Assembly: GCF_027922425.1 (NCBI RefSeq)
Contig: NZ_BSFQ01000035.1
Location: 17,182-81,181, forward strand
From: Pseudonocardia halophobica
GTDB lineage: Bacteria > Actinomycetota > Actinomycetes > Mycobacteriales > Pseudonocardiaceae
Direction: 5' to 3'
Length of the DNA: 64,000 nt
The stretch's first letter is position 1. Each line of letters starts with the position of its first letter. Made by a program: the position numbers and the translations under genes. Below are positions 24,910-33,979 of the stretch, piece after piece. The notes under the pieces are model-generated. The model ran no database searches. It was not told where the DNA came from and saw only the letters and a program-made list of their open reading frames with translations.

Positions 24910-24986
24910 AACCCGCGGCCGCCGGCTGGGAGCGGGCTGAGACCGCCCGGCGATCTCCCGCCCGGCGCGCTCGTACCCTGTAGGGC

Positions 24987-26117
24987 GTGGCCCGCCCGAC
25001 GCCGCTCCCCCTCCGCACCGGGGTGCTGACCGCTCTCGCCCTCGCCGCCACCGGCGGACTCGCCGCGGCCGGCGCGGCCGCGTGGGGCATCCCGCGCGCG
25101 ATGGGCGCGACGCCCGAGGAGCTGCGCCGCGCCGCCGACGGGTCGGCGCACGCCCGGGAGGGCCGCTTCCGCAACACCGAGCCCGGCACCGGGCTGCCGT
25201 CCGGCACGGTGCCGGCCGCCCTGCGCGCGGTCGTCGGCCGCCGGGCCGGCCGCCCGACCCGCCCGGTCCCGCTCAACCGCCCGGACGGCGGACCCGCCGG
25301 AGACCTCGCGGTGACCTGGTTCGGGCACTCCAGCGTGCTGCTCGAGATCGACGGGCGGCGGGTGCTCGCCGACCCGGTGTGGGGCGAGCGGGTGTCGCCC
25401 TCCCGTCTGGTGGGACCGCGCCGGCTGCACCCGGCCCCCGTCCCGCTGGCCGACCTGCCGCCGGTCGACGCCGTGCTGATCTCGCACGACCACTACGACC
25501 ACCTCGACCTGCCCACCGTGCGCGCCCTGGTCGCCGACCCGCGGCACGGTTCGGCGCCGTTCGTGGTGCCGCTCGGGATCGGGGCGCACCTGCGGGCCTG
25601 GGGCGTGCCGGAGAACCGGATCGTCGAGCTGGACTGGGACGGGCGGACCGAGGTGGCCGGGCTGACCCTCACGTGCGCCGAGGCGCGGCACTTCTCGGGC
25701 CGGGGCCTGCGGCGCGACACCACCCTGTGGTCCTCGTGGGCCGTCGCGGGGCCGCGGCACCGGGCCTACTTCGGCGGCGACACCGGCTACACCGCCGCCT
25801 TCGCCCGGGCGGGCGAGCGCTGGGGACCGTTCGACGTCACGCTGCTGCCGATCGGCGCCTACGCGGATCTGTGGCCGGACATCCACATGAATCCGGAGGA
25901 AAGCGTGGCCGCCCACCGCGATCTCCGCGGCGGGGTGCTGCTGCCCGTGCACTGGGCGACCTTCAATCTCGGCCTCCATCCCTGGTCGGAGCCCGTGACC
26001 CGGTTGCGGGCCGCCGCGGAAACGGCCGGAATCCCGCTCGCGCTGCCCGTTCCGGGCCAGCGAATCGACCTGACGGGCCCGCCGCCGACCGCGGACTGGT
26101 GGACGCCGGTCGCCTGA
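24987..26117 (+). CDS. Metallo-beta-lactamase fold hydrolase (NAPE-PLD/UlaG-like)
   Basis: A 376-aa exported or membrane-tethered hydrolase. An Ala/Gly/Leu-rich N-terminal helix (about residues 10-33) looks like a signal anchor. The two-metal site is shown by the strand WFGHSSVLLEIDG near 111-123, the HDHYDHLD motif near 168-175, a later EARHFSGRG, GGDTGY near 263-268 and the final HW in VLLPVHWATF near 316. The length and motif spacing match bacterial relatives of NAPE-phospholipase D. The substrate is likely a lipid or lactone but is not proven. Confidence 0.82.
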   Translation: MARPTPLPLRTGVLTALALAATGGLAAAGAAAWGIPRAMGATPEELRRAADGSAHAREGRFRNTEPGTGLPSGTVPAALRAVVGRRAGRPTRPVPLNRPDGGPAGDLAVTWFGHSSVLLEIDGRRVLADPVWGERVSPSRLVGPRRLHPAPVPLADLPPVDAVLISHDHYDHLDLPTVRALVADPRHGSAPFVVPLGIGAHLRAWGVPENRIVELDWDGRTEVAGLTLTCAEARHFSGRGLRRDTTLWSSWAVAGPRHRAYFGGDTGYTAAFARAGERWGPFDVTLLPIGAYADLWPDIHMNPEESVAAHRDLRGGVLLPVHWATFNLGLHPWSEPVTRLRAAAETAGIPLALPVPGQRIDLTGPPPTADWWTPVA

Positions 26118-26405
26118 ACGGCGCCATTACCGCGGATCCCGCCGGTCCCCCCGGGATCGGGCTCCGCAAAACCCGCCGGATGCCTCCGAAGGGGTGATCC
26201 GCGCGACGCGCGCCCGCGGAACAGGGGACCCGAATCGACTTTCCGCGGCGCCTTCCTTTATTGTCGACGGCGACGCATTCTCCTGTTCCGCACGCCGATC
26301 CACTCCGCTCCCGGAAAGCACCCGGACACCGCACCGGGCGATGCTTCCTGCCCGCGTGGAGCCCGGTGGGGGCAGGAGCCCGGTGAGCAGAAGGGCTGAG
26401 GGAAC

Positions 26406-26744
26406 GTGGCGAAGCAGACCACGGTCACGCTGATCGACGACCTGGACGGCGGCGAGGCGGACGAGCAGGTCGAGTTCTCCGTCGACGGCAAGTCGTACGA
26501 GATCGACCTGTCGGCGAAGAATTCCGAGAAGCTGCGCGAGGCGCTGGCGCCGTTCATTGCCGCAGCTCGCCGTACCTCCGGCCGGCGGGCGTCGGGCAGC
26601 GCGCCCGCACCGGCCTCGCGGCCCGTTTCCGACCGCCAGCAGAACCAGGCGATTCGGGAATGGGCGGTGGCACAGGGGATGAAGATCTCGGAGCGCGGCC
26701 GGATCCCGTCCAATGTTCTCGACGCGTACCACGCGGCCCACTGA
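26406..26744 (+). CDS. lsr2: Lsr2 nucleoid-associated xenogeneic silencer
   Basis: A 112-aa H-NS-like DNA-bridging protein. The N-terminal dimerisation domain opens with AKQTTVTLIDDLDGGEADEQVEF. The C-terminal DNA-binding domain contains NQAIREWAVAQGMKISERGRIP (about residues 80-101), where the R-G-R hook inserts into the minor groove of AT-rich DNA. Lsr2 silences acquired genes in actinobacteria. It stands alone with 288 bp upstream, enough for its own promoter. The window itself is uniformly GC-rich, with no obvious AT-rich target island. Confidence 0.93.
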   Translation: MAKQTTVTLIDDLDGGEADEQVEFSVDGKSYEIDLSAKNSEKLREALAPFIAAARRTSGRRASGSAPAPASRPVSDRQQNQAIREWAVAQGMKISERGRIPSNVLDAYHAAH

Positions 26745-27015
26745 GCACACGTCGGAACATCCGTCACGGTTCGGTGACAAGGGCGAGTCTTTCGTCACCC
26801 GAACCGTGCCGACCCCGCCATTTCCCGGTCGTCGCCCACCGTTCCCGCGCGGGCACGGAACGGCGCCCGTTCCGCTCCGAGAGCCGACCTGCACGTCCGG
26901 TGAGGATCTTCCCACCCGTCGCGGTGATGCCGTCGCGTTCCGTTCGCCCGGTAGACTCCTCCGACCCGCACCGGTACCCCGACCCGGTGACGGGAGAGGA
27001 AGAGAGGCACGAGAC

Positions 27016-27207
27016 GTGAGCGAGAAGGTCACGAACGGTTACGGCACCTGTCCCGTCTGCGCACGACTGAAGCACGTCACCCCCGAGTCGACCCTGCGCC
27101 TGCACAACCGGTTCTCCGCGCGCGGCACGGTCGTCACCGCACAGCGCTGCGCCGGGTCCGGCGCGCCGTCCCTCGAGAGCACGGAGCCGCCCGCGGCCTC
27201 CGCCTGA
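27016..27207 (+). CDS. Small CxxC protein
   Basis: A 63-aa protein with a CPVCARLKHVT motif near residues 12-22 and a third cysteine near 47. It may bind zinc with one CxxC knuckle or form a disulfide. GTG 27016 follows a long GGGAGAGGAAGAGAGG tract, a strong ribosome site. A TAGACT hexamer about 60 bp upstream (26952) could be a -10 element. I have no functional assignment. Confidence 0.55.
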   Translation: MSEKVTNGYGTCPVCARLKHVTPESTLRLHNRFSARGTVVTAQRCAGSGAPSLESTEPPAASA

Positions 27208-27363
27208 GCCGCCCGGGACCGCGCGGCAGCCTCTCCGGCACCTCCCCGCCGCCCGCGCCCCGCTCCCCGAGCGAGATGAGCCTCACCTCCGTCCGCCGCC
27301 GGCGATCGTCTGCCAGGATCGGGTCTTCCGACAGCAGGACGTCGATCGAGGAAGAGGACGGAC

Positions 27364-28902
27364 ATGTACCCGGGCACGCACGCCGCCACGACACCCGACA
27401 AGCCCGCGGTGGTGATGGCCGGCAGCGGCGAGACGCTGACCTTCCGCCAGCTCGAGGAGGGTTCCGCCCGCCTGGCCCGGTACCTGCACGAGGCCGGGCT
27501 GCGCCGCGGCGACGTGATCGCCGTCGTCACCGAGAACACTCCGCGGGTCTTCGAGATCTACTGGGCCGCCCGCCGCTCCGGTCTCTACGTCACGATGGTC
27601 AACCACCATCTCTCGGCGCCCGAGGCGGCCTACATCGTCACGGACTGCGGCGCCAAGGCGCTGCTGGCGTCCGCGGGGGTGGCCGGGCTCGCCGCCGCCA
27701 TCGGCGACCAGGTCTCCGTCGACGTCCGGCTGGCATTCGGCGGCCCGATCCCCGGCTCGGACGCCTACGCCGACTACGACGAGACCCTCGAGGGCGTCTC
27801 GGCCGAGCCCCTGCCCGAGCAGCCCCGCGGCGCGGACATGCTCTACTCCTCCGGTACCACCGGCCGCCCCAAGGGCATCAAGCCGACGCTGCCGGACTCC
27901 TCGGTCGACGAGCCGGGCGACACCTACATCGACCTGTTCGGGCCGATGTACGGCTTCGACACCGAGACCGTCTACCTCTCCCCCGCGCCGCTGTACCACG
28001 CCGCGCCGCTGCGCTTCTGCGCCACGGTCCAGGCGATCGGCGGCACCGCCGTCGTGATGGAGCGATTCGACCCGGAGGCCGCGCTGGCCGCGATCGAGCG
28101 CTTCTCGGTCACGCACAGCCAGTGGGTGCCGACGATGTTCGTCCGCATGCTCAAGCTGCCCGAGGAGACCCGACGCAGGTACGACCACGCGTCGCTGCGG
28201 GTCGCGATCCACGCCGCCGCACCCTGCCCGCCCGAGGTCAAGCAGGCGATGATCGACTGGTGGGGCCCGGTGCTCCACGAGTACTACGCCGCCACCGAGG
28301 CCAACGGGATCACGTTCGTGAGCTCGCCGGAGTGGCTGGAGCGGCCGGGCACCGTCGGCCGGGCCGGGCTCGGCACCGTGCGGATCTGCGACGACGAGGG
28401 CAAGCTCCTCGCGCCGTACGAGGTCGGCACCATCTACTTCGAGCGGGACGAGCGGCCGTTCGAGTACCACAACGACCCGGAGAAGACGGCCGGCGCGACC
28501 CACCCGGACCACCCGACCTGGACGACCACGGGCGACCTGGGCTACCTCGACGAGGACGGCTACCTCTTCCTCACCGACCGCAAGGCGTTCATGATCATCT
28601 CGGGTGGTGTGAACATCTACCCGCGCGAGGTCGAGGACGTGCTGGTCACGCACCCCGCGGTGCTCGACGTCGCGGTGATCGGCGTGCCGGACCCGGAGAT
28701 GGGCGAGTCGGTCAAGGCGATCGTGCAGCCCGCGCCGGGGGTCGACGCCGGGCCGGAGCTGGAGCGCGAGCTGATCGCCTTCGTCCGCGAGCGGATCGCG
28801 CACTACAAGGCGCCGCGCAGCGTCGACTTCACCGACTTCCTGCCCCGCACCCCCACCGGCAAGCTGGTCAAGCAGGAGCTGCGGGACCGCTACCCGCACT
28901 GA
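27364..28902 (+). CDS. Acyl-CoA synthetase (FadD-type)
   Basis: A 512-aa AMP-forming ligase. Motif A3 is LYSSGTTGRPKGIK near residues 160-173, A5 is EYYAATEANG near 304-313, A8 is TTGDLGYLDEDGYLFLTDRKAFM near 391-413, and the catalytic lysine is in PTGKLVKQ near 498. It resembles mycobacterial FadD4-like enzymes, which act on fatty or cyclic acids. It precedes a second ligase gene by 115 bp. A long GAGGAAGAGGAC ribosome site precedes ATG 27364. Two tandem, non-identical ligases may handle different chain lengths or side chains. Confidence 0.85.
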   Translation: MYPGTHAATTPDKPAVVMAGSGETLTFRQLEEGSARLARYLHEAGLRRGDVIAVVTENTPRVFEIYWAARRSGLYVTMVNHHLSAPEAAYIVTDCGAKALLASAGVAGLAAAIGDQVSVDVRLAFGGPIPGSDAYADYDETLEGVSAEPLPEQPRGADMLYSSGTTGRPKGIKPTLPDSSVDEPGDTYIDLFGPMYGFDTETVYLSPAPLYHAAPLRFCATVQAIGGTAVVMERFDPEAALAAIERFSVTHSQWVPTMFVRMLKLPEETRRRYDHASLRVAIHAAAPCPPEVKQAMIDWWGPVLHEYYAATEANGITFVSSPEWLERPGTVGRAGLGTVRICDDEGKLLAPYEVGTIYFERDERPFEYHNDPEKTAGATHPDHPTWTTTGDLGYLDEDGYLFLTDRKAFMIISGGVNIYPREVEDVLVTHPAVLDVAVIGVPDPEMGESVKAIVQPAPGVDAGPELERELIAFVRERIAHYKAPRSVDFTDFLPRTPTGKLVKQELRDRYPH

Positions 28903-28985
28903 TCGCACAGGTCGGCGGCGCCCGGCTCCCGCGGCCTCGAGCCGTTGACCTGTTCGGTCCCGCTCCGGCCCGAACGGACCTTGCC

Positions 28986-28997
28986 GAACGTTCGCTC
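28986..28997 (+). promoter_or_regulatory. Candidate TetR-type operator (GAACGTTCGCTC)
   Basis: The site GAACGTTCGCTC, containing the perfect palindrome CGAACGTTCG, lies 20 bp before the second ligase start. It resembles the sites at 45086 and 61958 upstream of two acyl-CoA dehydrogenase operons. Confidence 0.4.
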
Positions 28998-29017
28998 AAT
29001 TGGGCAGGCTGTGCGGC

Positions 29018-30595
29018 ATGACGACGCAGTCAGGCGCCATCGTCGGCCGTGGCATGAGCTTCAGCGACATCGTCGCGCGCTGGGCGCGCGTGACCCCCGA
29101 GACCGTGCTGTTCGTCGACGCCGGGGCCGGCGTCCGACGGACCTACGCCCAGTCGGACGACCGGATCACCCGGCTCGCGAACGCCCTCGCCGCCGGCGGG
29201 GTCACCCCCGGCGACCGGGTCGCGGTGCTGGGCCTGAACAGCGCCGACCTGCTCGAGGCCTACATCGCGCCGCTCCGCGCGGGCGCGATCTGCGTGCCGA
29301 TCAACTTCCGGCTCGTCGCGGACGAGGTGGCGTACGCGCTCACGGACTCCGGTGCCGTCTCGGTGATCGTCGACGCGGGCCTGGCGCCCACGCTGGACAA
29401 GGCGCTGGAGAAGGCACCGGGCGTCCGCCAGGTGATCACGATCGGCGGGGACCTGGAGGACGTGCTCGCCGCGGCGTCGCCGGACTACGTCGAGCTGCCG
29501 AACTCGGACGACGACACCGCCTTCATCATGTACACGTCCGGCACCACCGGGCGGCCCAAGGGCGCGATGCTCAGCCACCGCAACCTGTACCTGCACTCGT
29601 TCTCCAACATCGCCCACCTCGGCGGCACCGGCCGGCACGGGGTGTCGATGTCCGCGGCGCCCCTGTTCCACATCGCCGGGGTCGCGGGCTCGCACATCGC
29701 GATCACCGCGGGCGGCACGGTCGTGATCCCGAAGTCGGGCAACTTCGACCCGGTCGAGACGCTGGACATCCTGGAGCGGGAGCAGGTCACCTCCTGCTTC
29801 TGCGTGCCGGCCCAGTGGGCGGCGATCTGCGCGGTGCCGGGCATCGCCGACCGCGACCTCTCGGCGCTGACCCGGATCTCCTGGGGCGCGGCGCCCGCGT
29901 CCACCACCCTGCTCCAGACGATGATCGACACCTTCCCCCAGGCCGAGGTCACCACGTCCTTCGGGCAGACCGAGTGCAGCCCGGTCACCACGCTGCTGCG
30001 CGGCGCGGACTCCATCCGCAAGATCGGCTCGGTCGGGACGCCGATGGCGAACGTCGAGGTCCGGGTCGTGGACGACGAGATGAACGACGTCGCGCCCGGC
30101 GAGATCGGCGAGATCGTCTACCGCGGCCCGCTGGTGATGAGCGGGTACTGGAACAAGCCCCAGGAGACCGCCGAGGCCTTCCGCGGCGGCTGGTTCCACT
30201 CCGGGGACCTCGTGCGCCAGGACGAGGACGGTTACTACTACGTGGTCGACCGCAAGAAGGACATGATCATCTCCGGCGGCGAGAACATCTACTGCGCCGA
30301 GGTGGAGAACGTGCTGGCCGGCCACCCGGGCATCGGGGACGTCGCGCTGATCGGGGTGCCGGACCCGAAGTGGGGCGAGACGCCGCTGGCCGTCGTCGTG
30401 CCCGCGGACCCGGCCGACCCGCCGACCGTCGAGTCCATCGAGGCCTACTGCAAGGAGCACCTCGCCGGGTACAAGCGGCCGCGCCGGGTCGCGATCGTCG
30501 AGGCCCTGCCCCGCAACCCCTCGGGCAAGGTCCTCAAGACCGCGCTGCGCGAGCAGAACCAGGCGGGCTCGCTGGTCTCCCAGCCCGCGGTGTGA
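29018..30595 (+). CDS. Acyl-CoA synthetase (AMP-forming)
   Basis: A 525-aa adenylate-forming ligase. Motif A3 reads MYTSGTTGRPKGAMLSHRN near residues 170-188, A5 TSFGQTECSP near 312-321, A8 FHSGDLVRQDEDGYYYVVDRKKDMI near 396-420 and A10 PSGKVLK near 503. The ATG at 29018 is chosen over an upstream in-frame TTG/GTG region because family homology begins at GMSFSDIVARWA soon after. It resembles FadD3/FadD17-type ligases for steroid or aromatic side chains, but the substrate is open. The palindromic site upstream suggests TetR control. Confidence 0.85.
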   Translation: MTTQSGAIVGRGMSFSDIVARWARVTPETVLFVDAGAGVRRTYAQSDDRITRLANALAAGGVTPGDRVAVLGLNSADLLEAYIAPLRAGAICVPINFRLVADEVAYALTDSGAVSVIVDAGLAPTLDKALEKAPGVRQVITIGGDLEDVLAAASPDYVELPNSDDDTAFIMYTSGTTGRPKGAMLSHRNLYLHSFSNIAHLGGTGRHGVSMSAAPLFHIAGVAGSHIAITAGGTVVIPKSGNFDPVETLDILEREQVTSCFCVPAQWAAICAVPGIADRDLSALTRISWGAAPASTTLLQTMIDTFPQAEVTTSFGQTECSPVTTLLRGADSIRKIGSVGTPMANVEVRVVDDEMNDVAPGEIGEIVYRGPLVMSGYWNKPQETAEAFRGGWFHSGDLVRQDEDGYYYVVDRKKDMIISGGENIYCAEVENVLAGHPGIGDVALIGVPDPKWGETPLAVVVPADPADPPTVESIEAYCKEHLAGYKRPRRVAIVEALPRNPSGKVLKTALREQNQAGSLVSQPAV

Positions 30596-30599
30596 GGCG

Positions 30600-30626
30600 C
30601 GTGAGTGGCGACGCTCGCCGCTCACG
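30600..30626. terminator. Palindrome, stop-embedded family (short copy 4)
   Basis: A 12-bp stem (CGTGAGTGGCGA and its complement with one mismatch) with a 3-nt CGC loop. The outer arm is the same GTGAGTGGC/GCCGCTCAC as in the copies at 8046 and 15611. Here it lies 4 nt after the ligase stop, separating it from the decarboxylase gene. Confidence 0.6.
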
Positions 30627-30641
30627 ACCTAGGTTGCCGGG

Positions 30642-32060
30642 GTGCCCGATCTCGATCCGGAGGAGTTCCGCAGGCTCGGCCACGCGCTGGTCGACTGGGT
30701 GGCCGCGCACCGCGCCGGGCTGGCGGAGCTGCCGGTCCGGCCGGCGGTGCGGCCCGGGGAGATCCGCGCCGCGCTGCCCGCGGACCTGCCCGACAAGCCC
30801 GCCGACGACCTCGGCGTGGCGCTGACCGACCTGCTCGACGACGTCGTGGTCCCCGGGTCGCTGCACTGGCAGCACCCCGGGTTCTACGGCTACTTCCCCG
30901 CGCAGGCCTCGCTGCTGTCGCTGCTCGGTGACCTCGCCTCCGGCGGGCTCGGCGCGCAGGGGATGCTCTGGTCCACCTCGCCCGCCGGGACCGAGGTGGA
31001 GCAGGTGCTCGTCGACGGGTTCGCCCGGGCGCTCGGCCTCGGCGAGACGTTCACCTTCGCCGGCGGCGGGGGCGGGTCGTTGCAGGACTCGGCGTCGTCG
31101 GCGGCCCTGGTGGCGCTGCTCGCCGCGCTGCACCGGGCGTCGCCGGAGTGGCGGGAGACCGGCGTCGACGGCACCGAACGCGTCTACGTCACCGCGGAGA
31201 CGCACTCGTCGCTGGCCAAAGCGGTGCGGGTGGCCGGGCTGGGGTCCCGGGCGTTGCGCACCGTGCCCTTCTCCCCCGGCACGCTCGCGATGTCCGCCGA
31301 GGCGCTGGGCGGGATGCTCGCCGAGGACCGGGCGGCGGGGCTGCGGCCGGTGCTGGTGTGCCCGACCGTCGGCACCACCGGCACCGGGGCGATCGACCCC
31401 GTGCGCGAGGTCTGCGAGGTCGCGGGCGGCGCGTGGGTGCACGTCGACGCGGCCTGGGCGGGCGTGGCCGCGCTCTGCCCGGAGTTCCGGCACGTGCTCG
31501 ACGGCGCGGAGCTGGCCGACTCGGTCTGCACGGACGCGCACAAGTGGCTGGCCACGGCGTTCGACGCGTCGTTCCTGTGGGTCCGCGACGGCACCGCCCT
31601 GCCGGCGGCGCTGTCGATCACGCCGGAGTACCTGCGCAACGCCGCGACCGACTCCGGCGAGGTCGTCGACTACCGGGACTGGCAGGTGCCGCTCGGCCGC
31701 CGCTTCCGCGCGCTCAAGCTCTGGGCGGTGGTGCAGGGCGCGGGGCTCGAGGGGCTGCGGGAGGGGATCCGCGGGCACGTGGCGCTGGCGCAGGACCTGG
31801 CCGCGCGGGTCGAGGCGGACCCGCGGTTCTCCCTGGCCGCGCCGCCCTCGCTCGCCCTGGTCTGCCTGCACGTCCTCGGCCCCGACGGCGAGCCCGACGA
31901 CGCCGCCGGCCGCGCCCTGCTCGAGCGCGTCAACGCCAGCGGGCGCGCCTTCCTCACCCACACCACGATCGACGGGCGCTACGCGATCCGCGTGGCGATC
32001 GGCGGCCTGGGCACGGGCCCGGAGCACCTCGACGTGCTGTGGGCCGAGCTGACCCGCTGA
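30642..32060 (+). CDS. PLP-dependent group II amino acid decarboxylase
   Basis: A 472-aa enzyme of the aromatic L-amino acid decarboxylase group. The N-terminal HWQHPGFYGYFPAQAS near residues 72-87 lines the substrate pocket. WVHVDAAWAGVAA near 265-277 contains the PLP-contacting Asp, and the PLP lysine lies in CTDAHKWLATAFD near 304. It removes the alpha-carboxyl group from an aromatic or related amino acid to give an amine; which one is not clear. GTG 30642 follows the hairpin by 15 nt. It is convergent with a peptidase gene, with only 6 nt between stops. Confidence 0.85.
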   Translation: MPDLDPEEFRRLGHALVDWVAAHRAGLAELPVRPAVRPGEIRAALPADLPDKPADDLGVALTDLLDDVVVPGSLHWQHPGFYGYFPAQASLLSLLGDLASGGLGAQGMLWSTSPAGTEVEQVLVDGFARALGLGETFTFAGGGGGSLQDSASSAALVALLAALHRASPEWRETGVDGTERVYVTAETHSSLAKAVRVAGLGSRALRTVPFSPGTLAMSAEALGGMLAEDRAAGLRPVLVCPTVGTTGTGAIDPVREVCEVAGGAWVHVDAAWAGVAALCPEFRHVLDGAELADSVCTDAHKWLATAFDASFLWVRDGTALPAALSITPEYLRNAATDSGEVVDYRDWQVPLGRRFRALKLWAVVQGAGLEGLREGIRGHVALAQDLAARVEADPRFSLAAPPSLALVCLHVLGPDGEPDDAAGRALLERVNASGRAFLTHTTIDGRYAIRVAIGGLGTGPEHLDVLWAELTR

Positions 32061-32066
32061 TCCGGG

Positions 32067-33116
32067 TCAGGAGATCGTCTCCGGCGACGTCGCGAAGTGG
32101 GCGGCGGTGCCGGCGAGCGCGTGCAGGTAGCGGTCCAGCACCGTCCGGTTCACGTTCTCCAGCCGGTCGCAGGCCTGGTGGTAGCAGGGGTCGTAGACCT
32201 CGTCGGCCTGCCCGCCGTCGGTCCGGGCCTGCTCCTCGCTCTTCCTCCGGCGGTCGCCGTTCTCCGCTCCCGCCGAGGGGATGCCGGCGGCGACGAAGGG
32301 GGTCTCGTCGTCGCCGACGAACTTGATGCGTTCGACGTCCACCCCCGTGCTGCCCAGCTGGGCGGCGAGCACGTCGGCCACGGCCGCCGAGCCCGGGGGG
32401 CCGGCCTCCGAGACCTCGTCCCCCGTCCCGCCCTGCACGAAGTAGCCACCGTTCGGCGAGGCGATCATGTCCACGTTGAGGTACAGCATGATCTTCCCGC
32501 GCTCCTCGTCGGACAGGCTCGTCACGTAGCCCGTCGACCCCTGCGCCCCGGTCTCCTCCGAGCCCCAGAACCCGAACCGGACGACGTTGCGCACCGCCGG
32601 CGACGAGCCGAGCCGGGTCGCGATCTCCAGCAGCGCCGCCACCCCGGACCCGTCGTCGACGATGCCCGGCCCCTCCTTCACCGAGTCGAGGTGCGCGCCG
32701 ATCATCACGACGTGGGCGGGATCGCCCGTACGCGTCTGCGCGACGACGTTCTGCGCCGTGGTCCGGCCGTCCTCGCCGCCGCGCCGCCGCGACAACGGGT
32801 AGTCCGGCGTCGCGACGTCGTACCCGGCGTCGCGCAGGACGCCGGTGACGTAGTCGACGCTCGCCACGTACCCGGGGCCGGGCGAGGCACGGTTGCCCCC
32901 GTTCCGGTCGGCGATCCCCTGGAGCTCCTGCAGGTGCACGACGGTTCCCGCGTCGGTCACCGCACCCTTGAGCTGCTGGGCCAGCTGCCCGTCGACGACC
33001 GGCACGGCCGGGCCCGGCGCCGGACCCGTGGCCGTGCACCCGGCCAGCACGGCGAGGACGACGACCGGCAGCACCCACCGCAGGCGCGTCCGGGTGCGGG
33101 GTCGGACCTGCGTCAT
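32067..33116 (-). CDS. Secreted M28-family metallopeptidase lipoprotein
   Basis: A 349-aa exported peptidase. The signal peptide ends in the lipobox VLAGC (Cys27). The M28 two-zinc site shows MIGAHLDSVKEGPGIVDDGSGVAALLEIA near residues 138-166 (His, Asp), then FWGSEETGAQGS near 184-195 (Glu pair) and VDMIASPNGGYF near 214. A final His lies in YDPCYHQACD near 311. It is closest to aminopeptidase Y/S-type enzymes that release N-terminal residues from peptides outside the cell. ATG 33116 gives a normal signal peptide. Confidence 0.87.
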   Translation of the reverse strand: MTQVRPRTRTRLRWVLPVVVLAVLAGCTATGPAPGPAVPVVDGQLAQQLKGAVTDAGTVVHLQELQGIADRNGGNRASPGPGYVASVDYVTGVLRDAGYDVATPDYPLSRRRGGEDGRTTAQNVVAQTRTGDPAHVVMIGAHLDSVKEGPGIVDDGSGVAALLEIATRLGSSPAVRNVVRFGFWGSEETGAQGSTGYVTSLSDEERGKIMLYLNVDMIASPNGGYFVQGGTGDEVSEAGPPGSAAVADVLAAQLGSTGVDVERIKFVGDDETPFVAAGIPSAGAENGDRRRKSEEQARTDGGQADEVYDPCYHQACDRLENVNRTVLDRYLHALAGTAAHFATSPETIS

Positions 33117-33192
33117 GCGACCTCCTCGGCGAGGGCAGCGGCAGGCACGTCCCGGGACCGGAGCGGCCTGCGTACACGCATTCGGCGCCGGC

Positions 33193-33219
33193 CCCGGGAT
33201 CGTTTCCCGCGATCCTGGG
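33193..33219. terminator. Terminator hairpin after cysteine hydrolase
   Basis: Arms CCCGGGATCG (33193-33202) and CGATCCTGGG (33210-33219) pair with one mismatch around a 7-nt loop containing TTT. It follows the stop of the minus-strand hydrolase gene and precedes the peptidase gene. Confidence 0.5.
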
Positions 33220-33240
33220 AGACCGCTGAGGACCGCAGGC

Positions 33241-33843
33241 CTAGTCCGGGATCTCCCGCTGGTCGGCCACGACCACCCCGAACAGGTCGGCGACCGCGGC
33301 GAGGCTCGCCGCCTGCAGCGCGGCGGCCGACACCTCCGGGCCCCCGCCGGTGCCCGGCAGCGCGCGGGTGGCGGTGGCGCCGCCGACCACGGTGGGCGCG
33401 TAGCCCAGGCTGAAGGCGCCGCGGGCGGTGGAGTTCACGCACATGTGCGTCATGAACCCGGCGAGCAGCAGCGGGCGGGCCGGGTGCTGCTTGAGCAGCG
33501 TGTCCAGCTCGGTGCCGGTGAAGGAGTTCGGGTAGTGCTTCACCACCGTCGCCTCGCCGGAGCGCGGCGCGACCCGGGCGACGATCGCGCCGATCTCCTC
33601 CCGCACGTCGTACGGCGTGCCGCGGCCGGCGTCGTGCTGGACGTGGACGATCGGGATGCCGGCGGCGCGGGCCCGGTCGAGCAGCTCCTCGGCCTGGTCG
33701 AGAGCCGCCTGCACGCCCTCGAGCTCCATCAGGCCGCGCGTGTAGGTGTTCTGGCAGTCGATCAGGACGAGCGTGGACGCGGACAGCGCGGGCGGGTCGG
33801 CGGGGAGGCCGCTCACCGCGCGCAGGGTCGTGAGGTCGGACAT
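33241..33843 (-). CDS. Isochorismatase-like cysteine hydrolase
   Basis: A 200-aa alpha/beta hydrolase of the isochorismatase/nicotinamidase group. The catalytic triad is recognisable: Asp in VLIDCQNTYTRG near residue 29, Lys in VVKHYPNSF near 99, and Cys in LAGFMTHMCVNSTARGA near 132. Members act on amides, N-carbamoyl groups or isochorismate. The iron locus starts 136 bp away on the other strand, so an isochorismatase-type role in siderophore supply is possible, but no isochorismate synthase is present. Confidence 0.8.
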   Translation of the reverse strand: MSDLTTLRAVSGLPADPPALSASTLVLIDCQNTYTRGLMELEGVQAALDQAEELLDRARAAGIPIVHVQHDAGRGTPYDVREEIGAIVARVAPRSGEATVVKHYPNSFTGTELDTLLKQHPARPLLLAGFMTHMCVNSTARGAFSLGYAPTVVGGATATRALPGTGGGPEVSAAALQAASLAAVADLFGVVVADQREIPD

Positions 33844-33960
33844 GATCTCCTCGCACGTCGACGGGCAGGAGCACCGACGCTACCCACGGCGGACGGGGCC
33901 GGAGAAGACCCGAACGGACAGTGCGTTGACGACCACCGGCACCCCGAGAGCGTCGGTGGG

Positions 33961-33979
33961 TGAGGTTAGCCTTCCCCAC
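33961..33979 (+). promoter_or_regulatory. IdeR/DtxR-like iron box (14 of 19)
   Basis: The 19-mer beginning TGAGGTTAGCCTTCCCC matches the remembered IdeR/DtxR consensus TTAGGTTAGSCTAACCTAA at 14 of 19 positions. It abuts the ATG of the first half transporter, so bound repressor would block transcription; the transcript may be leaderless. Confidence 0.6.

Noticed and set aside
26118..26405. A hairpin GGATCCC/GGGATC after the metallo-hydrolase gene
   Set aside because: The stem is only about six base pairs with a long loop, so it is too weak to call in this GC-rich DNA.
27364..30595. NRPS adenylation domains in the two tandem ligase genes
   Set aside because: Neither has a carrier or condensation domain, and length and motifs fit free acyl-CoA synthetases.
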